A stretch of DNA of 64,000 nt, taken from assembly GCA_933228675.1 (NCBI GenBank), contig OW121743.1, forward strand, positions 81,419,863 to 81,483,862. Direction: 5' to 3'. This DNA comes from Stomorhina lunata (Eukaryota > Arthropoda > Insecta > Diptera > Rhiniidae). Positions 1-11,997 of the stretch are shown one piece after another; position 1 is the first letter of the stretch; each line of letters starts with the position of its first letter. A model generated the notes under the pieces. It was not told the DNA's origin, did no database searches, and saw nothing but the letters and a program-made list of their open reading frames with translations. The position numbers and the translations under genes are program-made.

Positions 1-3000
1 CCTGCATACGTGCATGTCGGCGAGCATGGTGGGTTGGTGTGGGGGGACAAATTAAGTTCCCTGCTGAATTACTGGGGCTAGCACCAGCACCCACACCTCC
101 AACACGTTTAAGTAAACGTTGTTGTGGACGGTTGTGCAGTACAGGCGAGGGTGTGGCTACAGCATTAGTTGTGGAAACGGACACCTGTTGCTGTTGGTTG
201 CTGTTTATTACTTGGGCTTCTGGAGATAATTGAAAATCCAAAGGCGATGCACTGCGTGTAGAGCAACCCGAGGGTGGACTACGATGACGTTTTGGCGACA
301 ACATTAGACGACTAGGCGAGTGTGACTGACGTTCCTCATAACAGGTCTTACCATTCGATAAAGTTCTTGTTAAAGGTCGATGTTGCCTTAATGTTGAATT
401 TTGAGGATTTTGTGGAAATTGATTTATAGAAGTCATTTCTTTAGTGGGAAAAGCTGGAAATTCATAAGTTTCACTAGCGGGAACTTTTTTGGTACTTATG
501 GTGTTAATATAACTATCTGGCCCAATTTTCTTTTTAATCAAAGGCTTAAATTTCATAGCTGGCGAAGAGGGAGTGACATTATTTAACTCATATTGAGGAC
601 TAGAATTTGAAGATGTATTGCCACTGTTTAGAATGAATAGAGGAGAATTGTTGCAGCTATTATTATTGCTGGCAAAGCCATTCGATGAGCCGTAAGTGGC
701 TTCTAAAGAATCATCAGTATCTAAAATATCAAATTTAAAAACTTCTCCTTGCAAACGAACATCTCTACCCAAAGCTCGCGGAGGCCATGATCTCTCTAAG
801 GGACGATGTTGTGGCTGTCTCAAATGTTTTTGCCTGCGCTGTATTTGAGCCTCTTTATTTGCACTAGCTGAGGCATGTAGAGCTGCTGCTGCACCCAATA
901 AACTCTCTACAGCGGCCGCCTCCTCATCGGCCTCTTCGTCAATGGTAAAACTTGCAGGCCTTACGATGTTTTGACTATTGTCGTCCACCTCAAATACCGT
1001 TTCAGCTGGTACGGTCTCATAGCATTCTCGTGCTATCCACAAATTAAAAGAATCCGTTGCTGTTGCAGCTGTAGGAGTTGATGAAGCTGGCGACTTAACA
1101 CTGGAGCGTTTTTCTTTCTTTTTAACACCACATAGCGGTGTAGAATTACCACTTTGTGGTGACAATGTCCATGATTTGCGTCGAGCTCCACCACCTACAC
1201 TACCGCCACCATCACTACCAATACTGCCATTGTATGAATTTGTGGGGGAGAGGGTTGTGTTAGATGCCGGTGTTTCACACGATTTTGTGGAGAGCAGAGT
1301 TTGTTGTCTTTGCTTTTGAGCCTGATCCTCTTCAGTACTGTTATAGCTGGTTTTATTAATGTTATTGAAGTCTTTGAGAGCTAGAATTTAGAAATACGTT
1401 ACATATGTGAATATAGATTACAATTGTAAACAGAATCTATGCATGCGATGATAGTCTGAGAAAATTCAGAATTTTGTTTACAAATTTAAGTAAGAGTCTG
1501 AGACTTACGATTAGATTTGAAATATGGTACACTTTGTAAGTGGGAGAAGAAGAAAGAATATAATAAAAACCTACGACCGATATCTTGGCTTTTACCAGCA
1601 GATGCGTTGTAAAAGAATGGTATTGCCGTTCATCCATTTGTCTGCAAGACCAACTAATTTGAAGAGATGGATATTAAAGTATGTAAGTGGTCGTCTATCA
1701 TTCGCAGAGTTTAAAAACCAAAGCTAAAAAACAACAAGTAAGAAAACATATAGTCGGTCAAGTCCAACTATATGATAGCCTATACTACTAAGGTCAAATA
1801 TGGGCCAACAATTTAACAAGTTTTCTTAAGTCTTGGAGAAATACATACATATAACATGTGCTATTTTTTCAAAATTTCAAGATTTAAGTAGATTAATGTC
1901 ATTTCCGGCTAAGGGTCTGATATGGGAGCTAGGGTCAATTGTTGATCGATTGTTTTTCTGAGCGAAGTTATAAAATGTATTTACCTTTAGATTTATAAGC
2001 GTTTTTGTGCTTTTATGGGTGTCTTTTATGGGAGGTATTTTCAAATATGGACCGATTCCTACAAAATATGGTACACTGATTAAGGTTATCATAACCAATA
2101 TTTGTGTGGAAAATTATGAAAATACATCTAAATTTGTACCTGCAAAAGACCAAAAACTCTTTTCCGAGAAAGCATCCCTATGGGAGGTACTCGAAAAAGT
2201 AATCCGATTTTTGGCATCGTCCTTGGACCAAAATATGAGCCTGTGCCAAATTTTATCAAATTATGTTTAAAGTTACGACCTGTACAATGATAACAAGCTT
2301 ACATGGATAACCAGCCAGTCACAGGCAGTACTTGGGGAATGGACAACGAAATCTTGCTGTCTACCTATAAAGCGATTGGTCGGTCAGTGGCAAATTATGC
2401 TTTTTCAGTGTGGTCAGCGTCGCTAAGTGATACTCAGTGGAGAAATATTCAATGCTGCCAAATTGCAGCCCTAAGAACTATAACAGGCTGTCTAAAAATT
2501 ACCTCTCCACATCATCTTCATGAGGAAACAAAGATCCTTCCAGTAAAGAAACACAACATTATGCTATCTCAGCAGTTCCTTTTGGGATGTCGTTGGAGAA
2601 ATCATCCAAACTTTAATATCACACAGTTGGCATCTTCCCCGAGGCATGATAGGAAAGATCTTCGCGAGTATGAGGATAGCATACGAAGATATGTACTTGA
2701 TCCTTTAAGTCATACCTCGTGCATGGCAGCATTAAACAGCATTCATAAAGACGCCACCAACTCCGCAATTTCAGGTTATCGCATGAATGTTGTATTAGAA
2801 GGTCGCCCAATGCAGAAAAAGAAAATAACCTGCCGCGGAAAACAAGAATCGTTCTGGCTCAACTGAGATCGGGATGGGGCAATAGATTAAATATCTTTCG
2901 GTCTCGCATAGACCGTGCCATCCCCAACATATGCCCAGCTTGTGGCCAGGGTCCTCATGATACCCCCCACATTTTCAACTGTACAGCCAACCCTACTTCA

Positions 3001-4230
3001 CTTAGTCCTGAGGATTTGTGGACCCATGCAGTAGAAGTAGCACAATTTCTTGGTCTTGATCTCCAAACAGATCCGCCATAAAAACAAAATTATAAAATTG
3101 TTAATGTTAGAGCTGTTACAACAACAACTACAACGGACATCGTTAAAACAATTCAGTGATTCTAAGTAGATTGGTATGCTAAAAGGTCTCAGACCAATAT
3201 TTCTATGCGTTACAAACATCAGCACAAACCCAATATACCCCTTTTCACATATGGTGGTGAAGGGTATGACTAAAGAGTTAAACAAGAAGCTTCTCAGGCC
3301 GATTACTATAGTTATTTTAATCACTCAAAGATAAGCACATAATCCTTTAAATCGAACAGACTTTGGACTAAAACATGAATTGGACATAATCACTAAATTG
3401 ATAACTGATCACTAGTCTCATAGCAAAACTGATTTTAAAACTTCAAGCTCAACAAATTACTTACATTTATCACGCTTTCTCCTCATTACAACTGGTTGTA
3501 CCTCCTCAACCTGTATATAATCATCCTGGGTGGTGTACATCAAACTCAAATCCTTTTCATTTTGCTCTTCCAAAGCACTTTTTATAGAAGAAACAATACC
3601 TACAGCACCTTCACACTCCTCATCCGTATCATCAATACCATCTCCAATAGATGTATTTTTATGCATTTGAACATTTAAGAAATTACGATCTAACTGCAAA
3701 TTGTGTTTTTGCACCTTATTAATATTAGTAGTATCTGCATTAATATCTTGCATTGAAAATAGAGGTGGCGGTAAAGGTGAAGGCGACAACAACGACGTGA
3801 CGTCATTTGTTGTTTTCAATGATTTTTCAAATGCCAATACTAGTTCCGGTTCACCGGCGGCTTCATAAAATGTGAGATTACTCTCATCGTCATCTTCGTC
3901 ATCATTATTATCTTTGTTAGCATTGATATTGTTATTGTAATTGCTAATATTGGTAGCTTTGTATGAATTACCCATGAAGAGGGTGGAAGTAGAAGCAGCA
4001 GCAAAATCATTGTTTACATTATTTGTTGTTTTTGTGGCTGGAGATGAATGGGAAAAACAGCTGGTGTTGCTACTGTCAGTGTTAAACTCCCTTTGTTCAC
4101 TGTGTTTATTCAATTCTGTGTTGTTACCAACATTTTCGCCACTTGTTGCCGGTTCCAAAATGGTTTGTTTACAATTACCTATACCACCCTCTGCCATTTT
4201 TATTAAGCTTTCATTATCCATAAGCTTCAT
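1..4230 (-). CDS. Unrecognised disordered protein, 5' part (partial, 2 exons)
   Basis: I read two coding exons on the minus strand. Exon 1 runs from an ATG at 4230 (alternative ATG at 4221) to 3465 and ends at a GTAAGT donor after RRKRDK. Exon 2 starts at 1380 after a TTCTAG acceptor, keeps phase 1, and stays open to the window edge, giving about 460 codons without a stop. The protein is low-complexity: N/S/T-rich and acidic (DDEDDDES) in exon 1, then K/R-rich and S/P-rich in exon 2 (GARRKSWTLSP, KKKEKRSSVKSPAS). A more conserved-looking block reads FNLWIARECYETVPAETVFE and, later, RSWPPRALGRDVRLQGEVF and FDILDTDDSLEATYG. I do not recognise a catalytic domain and give no function. A nuclear or regulatory role is only suggested by composition. 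The 3' end and any C-terminal domain lie outside the window. Confidence is high that this is a real gene because the frame stays open and the intron phase fits. Confidence 0.8.
1734..3262 (+). mobile_element. Family-A interspersed element, interrupted by a jockey fragment
   Basis: The left end reads AAGTAAG...ATAGTCGGTC followed by an inverted near-copy of the same bases. The right end (about 3125-3262) carries CATCAGCACAAAC and ends GTGGTGAAGGGTAT. The same ends recur at 47039-47661, at 5085-5513 and, inverted, at 50942-51290. There is no long ORF, so it is probably non-autonomous. The palindromic left end and the ATACCCTTCACC/GGTGAAGGGTAT pair recall DINE- or Helitron-like or other fly short elements, but I cannot assign the class. 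The jockey fragment sits inside it. Confidence 0.65.
2296..3125 (+). mobile_element. Jockey-clade non-LTR retrotransposon, 5'-truncated 3' end
   Basis: The reading frame from 2303 encodes the C-terminal region after the reverse transcriptase core: YAFSVWSASLSDTQWRNIQ, AALRTITGCL, QQFLLGCRW. It then shifts by one base in an A-rich run near 2815. In the new frame it continues as LPRKTRIVLAQLRSGWG, the zinc-finger-like CPACGQGPHDTPHIFNC, and LDLQTDPP, with a stop at 3078-3080. The RSGW...CPAC...H...C arrangement is typical of jockey-type elements. A CAACAACAAC-type tail follows. It lacks ORF1 and the RT catalytic core, and it is frameshifted, so it is dead. A more decayed copy lies at 24065-24560. 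Confidence 0.85.
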
Positions 4231-5084
4231 ATGACTTTTTATCAAAAATTAATTTGGCCACCCAACAACATTTTTGCTAATTATTCTTTTATTTTATTAA
4301 TTAAATATTTTTCCATGGTCGTAATTACTTTAGATTTACTTAATAATAAATTGATTTATTAGTTCTTTTTCATTTTAAGTTTTCATTTATTTCTACATGC
4401 ATGTTTTATATTATTTTTGTTTATTTGTTTTGATCACGATATTCTTTGATTGACTTTTCTCAGCTTTTCTTTTTGCTCTACTTTTGATTTATAGATTTTT
4501 CTAACTCTCTGCTCTAATTGCACAGTGACTCTCTTAATTTTTCTTCATAATAATTTAACTTATTTTCTTTTCAAAAATTATAAAAAAAAACACTAGAATT
4601 TATACAAATTATTTTAATTTAATTAAAATTCTCTATTTTTTGTCATAAATCTAGTTTTATTTCATTCTCTTTACTAAATTTATGTTTAATTAATTTCCTG
4701 GTTAATAACAATAATTATCTCAATGATGATGATGTTCATGTCTTAATGACCCATTTTAAAAACACTTTAATCGTCTATTAAATTGTTATTTTTACTCCAA
4801 TTTTTATATAAATCAAACTATTTGTGTTTAGTCTATGCTTTTATTTAATTATATTTTAAACATTTCAATTTTTTCTATAGTTATTTTAATTTTTTCGTAC
4901 ACTAATTTGCAAATCAACTGAAGACCAGGAAAAATTTTCACTATTTGACATTTTGCTAAAAAAAAGTTTCTCTTTCTTCTTGTTTGTTTTTGTTGTTTAC
5001 GCTACAGAGCTGCCAAAAATGTATACATTGCCATATATTTTTTGCTTTATAACTGGGATAAATAACAAAGTATATGGCTATGGA
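4231..5084. other. AT-rich upstream flank of the left-edge gene
   Basis: This is AT-rich spacer with no supported coding exon. It lies directly upstream of the first ATG of the minus-strand gene, so it should contain that gene's promoter and 5' UTR. I see no clear core-promoter motif. Confidence 0.4.
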
Positions 5085-5513
5085 GGCTTTATACACCCTT
5101 CACCAATTGCATATCTGTAATAAATTTTTTTAGTAAGTCTACTTTCACACCAGTCAGGCTTAGCTCATCAAGTCTCTAGTTTGTAATAAGCTGACAGAAT
5201 TAAAATTGGTACAAACCTCCTATGGGAGGTACCATAAACAATGGACCGATTTAAACAAATTTGAATAGCTATGGTCCGACTATCAAAAAAATCATCTGTA
5301 CCAAATATCATCAAATTATCTTTGGAATTGCGATCTGTACTTTGATTACATGGGGGTCCAGACGCACGGACTGATTGACATCGTTAAATCGATTCAGGAA
5401 GTGATTCTAAGTCTATTGGTATACTAATAGATGGGTCTAAGAAAAATATTTCTTTGCGTTACATACATCAGCACAAACTTATTACCCTTTCCACCTATGG
5501 TGGTGAAGGGTAT
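5085..5513 (+). mobile_element. Family-A element, shorter copy
   Basis: It begins near ACACCCTTCACC and ends with TATGGTGGTGAAGGGTAT, matching the ends of the copy at 47076-47661. The interior shares GGACCGATTT, CTATGGTCCGACTATC, GACTGATTGACATCG and CATCAGCACAAAC. A partial MITE (family B) is embedded at about 5143-5212. There is no ORF. Confidence 0.6.
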
Positions 5514-5932
5514 AAAAACTGCATGGTGTTACTTCAAGTTTTCTGATAGATTTTGATCTCCTAAAAACAGAAAAAGTGTTCAAAACATTCTATCACATCC
5601 GCATTCACCCACAAAGTGTTAAAATTTGTTGTATGGGGAAAAATAGGAGTATGCTTTGTATTGCCAAAATTTTAACCACGAAAAATTGAATTATTTATTT
5701 AAAAAACTAAATGAAATAAAAAAGAAAAATAAATTAGATTTATTTTAAGTTATCAAAATAAAAAATGAATGAAGCAGTTTTAGAGAAAATTTACGTTCTT
5801 GACGATACGCTTAAGGATATGCAAGAAAAAATTACCTAAGAATTAATAAACATCGAAGTACTAAATTATTTACAATTATATGGCCTGTAAGTACTAAATA
5901 GTTGTTTTCAAAATATAGTAGAAATGTCTTAG
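5514..5932. other. AT-rich spacer, first copy of a local duplication
   Basis: There is no gene here. About 100 bp at 5826-5932 (containing TTACAATTATATGGCCTGTA) reappears at 6255-6365, so this is one copy of a local direct duplication that was later split by the MITE at 5933-6181. Confidence 0.5.
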
Positions 5933-5934
5933 TC

Positions 5935-6181
5935 CCGTTTCACACGAATCAGGTTTACTTTTTCAGTTTTTCTTTATATTTCTTTTGAACCTGCATTCAC
6001 GTTCACACACGAACATTTTCTTCATCAGTTTTCATTTTATTTTTCATTTTTTATTCATACAAATTCTTAAAATTTTCGTAAACTACGGTCAGGATTGCTC
6101 AATTTTAATTCTGTCAGTTTTTTTCTCATACAAATTCAAGACATGATAAGCCAAACCTGACTAATGTAAAGGTAGACTTAG
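5935..6181 (+). mobile_element. Family-B MITE, about 245 bp
   Basis: Its left end is GTCCCGTTTCACACGAATCA and its right end is CTGACTAATGTAAAGGTAGA. Their inverted complements share TTnACAnnAnTCAGGTTT, so the element has imperfect terminal inverted repeats. It is flanked by TTA on both sides (a 3-bp A/T duplication), suggesting a PIF/Harbinger-like origin. There is no coding capacity. Further copies lie at about 34922-35158 (+) and 56221-56453 (-), with a fragment at 5143-5212. Confidence 0.65.
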
Positions 6182-6184
6182 TTT

Positions 6185-6688
6185 TTTCTTATAACAAAGT
6201 TCTACCCATTTCTCATGTTGGTTTCAAAAATCATCTTTTTATTTTTTGAAATGCAGGAAAAAATTTACTTAAAAATGAATTAACTTCAAAGTGCGAAATG
6301 ATTTACAATTATATGACCTGTAAGTACTGAATAGTTGAAATGTTTTCAAAATATTAAAAAAATTCTTATTTTCTTTATAAAAGAAAGTTATACCCATTTC
6401 TTATGTTGGTTTCAAAAATCATTTTTTAATTTTTTGAAAATTTTTTTAAAGAAATTTTAAAAATTATAAATTTTTTATTCAGGGTCATAAAAAGAACTAA
6501 AGAAAAAATTAAAATAATTTTTCCAACAAATAAAGTATACAAAAATAGTGAATAATACGAGCAGGTTTATTAGTCCGTGTTTTCTTTATTACAACGCTGT
6601 ATTTTATACAAAAAGTTAATTTAGTCTCTTTTAAATTATTCGTACTAAGTTATACCTTTCAAAATATATGATTCGTCGAGATTGTAAG
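6185..6688. other. AT-rich spacer, second copy of the local duplication
   Basis: No gene is seen. Positions 6195-6250 and 6383-6440 both contain the phrase ATGTTGGTTTCAAAAATCAT, and 6255-6365 matches 5826-5932. The tract just left of the SINE (about 6655-6701) may be a mariner remnant on the minus strand. Confidence 0.45.
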
Positions 6689-6701
6689 ATGATTACGTCG
6701 T

Positions 6702-7816
<1,115 letters not shown>

Positions 7817-10800
7817 ATGGCAGAATCTGGTCAAATCTCCAAAAAGTAAGTAACCTTTAAGGACTCCAGTTATCTAAAGGAGTTAAATTTTCCAAAAATA
7901 TAGCCAGTCTGCCGAGTTGTCAAAGTGAGTGAATGTGTCTCCCAGAATGTTAAATCAAAAGTGAGGTTAAAACGAAATCATGCACGCAATTTTCATATAA
8001 AAAAAATTTGCGGTGTTTGCAAAAAGTCTTTAATTTTTAATAAGTTTATAAATTGTATAGAAAAACAAATCATTCCTTTAAATTGAAAACAAAATGTTGA
8101 GTATATTAAAAAATTTGGGAAGGATAACACCACTTTATTCTGGCATGCAACGCAATGTTATACAAAATGCATCATCTTTATTCCATGCCACTGCCAGTCA
8201 GGCACAACCCAGCAAGCAAACAAAACTGTAACTGCAAATGATTATAAAATTTGTAATTTTAATATATTTACTTTTTTGCTGATTTCAGTGAACTCAAACG
8301 CCGCTTAAAGGCTGAACAAAAAGCCAAAGAAAAGGCCGAAAAGGATGCCAATAAAGTAGCCACAGCTCCTCCTGATGGCGGTGAGGGCAAAAAGAAATCA
8401 TCAGCCGTAGCCGAAGAGGAAATTTCACCCAATGAATATTTCAAACTGCGTACAGCGGCTGTGGCCGAATTAAAGAAATCTCCAGAAACAGATCCCTATC
8501 CTCATAAGTTTCATGTCAGTATTTCTCTAGAGAACTATATTTGCAAGTTTAGCAGTCTCAAGGAGGGTGAAATGTTGGAAAATGAACAAATAAGGTAAGG
8601 ACATTTTAAATTACATTTATAAAGGCCAAATTTAAGTTTAGGAAGTAAAATAATCCACAAACAGTTCACGAATGTGGGGAAAGAAGTTCGCCCACGTCGT
8701 AGCCACCTGTAACGTAGGAATAATAATGAGTACTAATGGAGGCTTCAAGGTATCCACAGTGCACCGTAGAATCACAGTCTCCTGGGGGTTAACTGTGCAA
8801 TTCAATCCGAAGGAAATTGTTGTCAAACCTACACACTCATAGCAGTGAGATTCGAGAGCAATTACATTCGAACCGAAGTGCGCAGTAACCCCCGACTGCG
8901 AACTGTGAAGCCCATGGCACGGTCTTTGCAATGAGACCGGGACTTGGGGAGTAATTTTAGAGTAGTACCCACTACTACCTTTTTGTTTCACGAGGTATAG
9001 CTCCCTTAACCCCACACATGGTTGAGGAAGCAGTCACCTAAACAGTGACAGGTCCCCCAACCCTGTGTGAGAGGCATTCCCCTATCCACGCTCTGAAAAA
9101 TTAAATTCGACGCCGCATTGATGAGATAAGCGAAATAGGGTTCAAAATTTAGTGAAAAGGGCGGAATCCCGATGTCTTATTCCACAATTAATTCACATAT
9201 TTCAACTTTATATTGGCATCAATTAAACTGAATTTTTAAAAAAGATGTGTTTTTAAGCCAATTTGTTAATTTATAATTTATTGCCTTACCTCAATTTTCC
9301 CACCCTTTTTAAATGTATATAACAAAGTAAGGTTAATAACTGACTCACTGACTGAATTTTTATCGCCGAGCCCAAACATATAAATTTAGAAGCAAATGTT
9401 AAAGAGCGATCGAATAATAAGTGTTTTGGAACAAAAGAGAAAATGATAACATTAGATCTTCCAAACTAAAGTGAATTGAACTTAATTTATAGTTTATATT
9501 ACGAGCAAAGTTTAATCATTCAAAATAAATACAAATCCAAATATCTAGTTTATACATATGTATGTATATGCATTTTTCAATAAATAATCATAATCTTTCT
9601 ATATTATAGCATTGCTGGACGTATCCATGCCATTCGTGAATCTGGTGCTAAATTGATTTTCTACGATTTACGTGGAGAAGGTGTTAAACTTCAAGTTATG
9701 GCCAATGCTAAATTGTATAAGAGCGAACAAGCTTTTGAAGTTGATACTGGTAAGATAAGACGTGGTGATATTATTGGTATTAACGGTTTTCCAGCCAAAA
9801 CTAAAAAGGGTGAATTGTCAATTGTTCCCAAAGAGGTGGGTAATGGTATAAAGTTTAATTATTCAAGATTTATTTTTTTTTAATAATATATTTTTAATTC
9901 TTCTTTAGATCAAATTGTTGTCTCCCTGTTTGCATATGTTGCCTCATTTGCACTTTGGCCTTAAAGATAAAGAGACACGTTTCCGTCAGCGTTATTTGGA
10001 TTTGATTTTAAATAACAGAGTTCGAGAAACTTTCCAAATTCGCGCCAAGGTAAAACTATTGTATGAATTAAAAATTATTAACTATATATTTTGAGTGTTT
10101 TCGCAATTGCTTATGATTCGTTTTCCATTTTAGATAATTTCTTATGTTCGTCAGTTTTTGGATGGTATGGGTTTCCTTGAAATCGAAACACCTATGATGA
10201 ACATGATTGCTGGTGGTGCTACAGCAAAGCCTTTCATAACACATCACAATGACCTCAATATGGATCTGTACATGCGTATAGCCCCTGAATTGTATCACAA
10301 AATGTTGGTAGTAGGTGGTCTAGATCGAGTATACGAAATTGGTAGACAATTCCGTAACGAAGGTATCGATTTGACTCACAATCCTGAATTTACAACATGT
10401 GAATTCTATATGGCCTACGCTGATTATCAGGATATAATCGAAATGACCGAACAAATGGTATCAGGTATGGTAAAGGCTATTCATGGTACCTATAAAATTA
10501 AATATCACCCGGAAGGACCTGAGGGACCCGAAGAAGAAATTGATTTTTCACCACCTTTTAGGAGAGTCAGCATGATTAAGACCTTAGAAGAAAAATTAAA
10601 TGTTAAATTCCCATCGGCGACGACACTCAACACCAAGGAGACCAATGAGTTCCTTTCACAATTGTGTGCTAAACATAATGTGGAATGTCCTGCACCCAGA
10701 ACAACGGCACGTTTGTTGGATAAATTGGTGGGTGAATTTATTGAGGAGACTTGTATCAATCCTACTTTTATTATGGAACATCCACAAATTATGTCTCCAT

Positions 10801-11233
10801 TGGCTAAATATCATCGCAGTGAACCTGGACTAACAGAGCGTTTTGAATTATTTGTTATGAAGAAGGAAATATGTAATGCATATACCGAATTGAATGATCC
10901 CATGGTGCAAAGGGAACGTTTCGAACAGCAAGCTAGTGATAAAGCCGCTGGTGATGATGAAGCTCAGCTGGTTGATGAGAACTTCTGTACGGCTTTGGAA
11001 TATGGTTTACCGCCAACAGGTGGTTGGGGTATGGGTATTGATAGATTAACCATGTTCCTTACAGATTCCAATAACATTAAGGTTTGCTTTTTTGAATACA
11101 CACTTTTAATATATTTGTTCAAATTTTATACTTTTGATTTTAGGAAGTTTTATTATTCCCTGCTATGAAACCAGACGATCCCAATCGTGCCCATCCTGCA
11201 GAATTGAATAACGCAGAAGAACAGAAGCAATAA
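7817..11233 (+). CDS. LysRS: Lysyl-tRNA synthetase, class II
   Basis: This enzyme attaches lysine to tRNA-Lys in cytosolic translation. Predicted coding exons are 7817-7845, 8289-8594, 9610-9835, 9909-10049, 10134-11081 and 11144-11233, all with GT-AG borders and consistent phases, giving 579 residues, near the usual animal length. The N-terminus is a Lys/Glu-rich helical extension ([19 protein letters not shown]). Next comes the OB-fold anticodon-binding domain (about residues 112-187: [20 protein letters not shown]). The catalytic core has motif 1 ([13 protein letters not shown], about 242-254), motif 2 ([20 protein letters not shown], from about 300) and motif 3 ([16 protein letters not shown], about 531-546). 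The start has a good context (AAACAATGG). An alternative exon at 8094-8227 could give a mitochondrial form. Set2 follows 765 bp downstream on the same strand. Confidence 0.95.
8061..8227 (+). CDS. LysRS: Candidate alternative LysRS exon encoding a mitochondrial presequence
   Basis: The ATG at 8094 opens 44 codons ([20 protein letters not shown], then a Ser/Ala/Gln-rich stretch). Acidic residues are absent and Arg/Lys are spread along it, as in a mitochondrial targeting sequence. The exon ends at a GTAACT donor (8228) in phase 2, the same phase as exon 1, so it joins the shared exon at 8289 in frame and would give a 614-residue protein. A possible acceptor (TTGTATAG) ends at 8060, allowing cassette use. 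If exon 1 is spliced to this exon, the upstream ATG frame stops after about 17 codons, leaving the internal ATG as the productive start. Human KARS1 uses a similar alternative exon to make its mitochondrial form. Confidence 0.75.
8600..9310. repeat. Repeat insertion in LysRS intron
   Basis: Positions about 8640-9110 are clearly more GC-rich than the surrounding intron and contain no coherent conserved protein; the 125-codon minus-strand frame there has no recognisable domain. Positions 9110-9310 (GATGAGATAAGCGAAATAGG, then CCCACCCTTTTT) match 31177-31390 in the Dullard intron, so this part belongs to a dispersed family. The class is unknown. Confidence 0.5.
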
Positions 11234-11997
11234 GAATTGTTTAAGTGGCTACTATAAGAATTTCAAATTTAAAAATTACTTAATTTAAATTTTTATTAAA
11301 TGTGTTTCTATCTCTCTATAAGTTTTATAATTTATTTGTTCAGCAATTTCTGTTCAGTATCAACATATTGATTACATTATTTTCAAAAAGAAAAAAAAAT
11401 ATAAGAAAAAAAGATTTGCATTTTGTTAATAAATTCTTAAAAAATATTTCCATAATAAAATTTGGAAAATACTCAAATTTACATTTTCTTTTTTGAAAGA
11501 AGGGGGTGTTAATTGCTTGAAATATATTTGAAAAATTCATATAAAGTATAATTTTGATAATTTCTTGTAAAATTTTTTTTTAAATGAAAATCCGTTACTA
11601 AATGCAATCACATGCAACAAAAAAATCAAACACAACATAAAAGTGCAGCCAAGTTTTAAATATCCATATTGTTTATGAATTCAGAAGCATTCAGCTTTTG
11701 AATATATTAAAGAATCTTATCAGCTGTTTGGAAAAATCAAGCACGAGAGGAAAAATTTGTTTATCGAGGAAAAAATTTTAAAATTGTGAAAAAATTAAAA
11801 ATTAATGCTTTAGAATAATAAAAAACTAACAAATGAATGTTTAAAACATGTAGTAAGTGAATAGTTTGAAGAAATCATAAAAAAAAAAAATATGAAAATC
11901 AATTTAACATTTACAGAAAAACACCAACTTCATTTTCACTGCCCAAAAGAGTCTCAAAACATAAAGTGGAAACTAAAGTCTGTATAAAACATTAAAA
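11234..11997. other. LysRS-Set2 intergenic region
   Basis: It holds the LysRS 3' UTR, with an ATTAAA at 11295, and the Set2 promoter and 5' UTR. It is strongly AT-rich. A less AT-biased tract at about 11640-11760 (TCAGCTTTTG, TCAGCTGTTTGG) may mark the Set2 start-site region. A GTAAGTG at 11852 could be a leader-intron donor. No third gene is seen. Confidence 0.4.

Larger units (their letters stand above)
1381..3464 (-). other. Intron of the left-edge gene, containing nested repeats
   Basis: This is a 2.1 kb phase-1 intron between a GTAAGT donor (3464-3459) and a TTCTAG acceptor (ending 1381). Most of it is transposon-derived. A family-A repeat (1734 to about 2295, continuing about 3125-3262) is split by a jockey-like retrotransposon fragment. 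Confidence 0.75.

Noticed and set aside
8638..9015. 125-codon minus-strand frame in LysRS intron
   Set aside because: It has no recognisable domain and lies in a repeat-like insertion; I kept only the repeat call.
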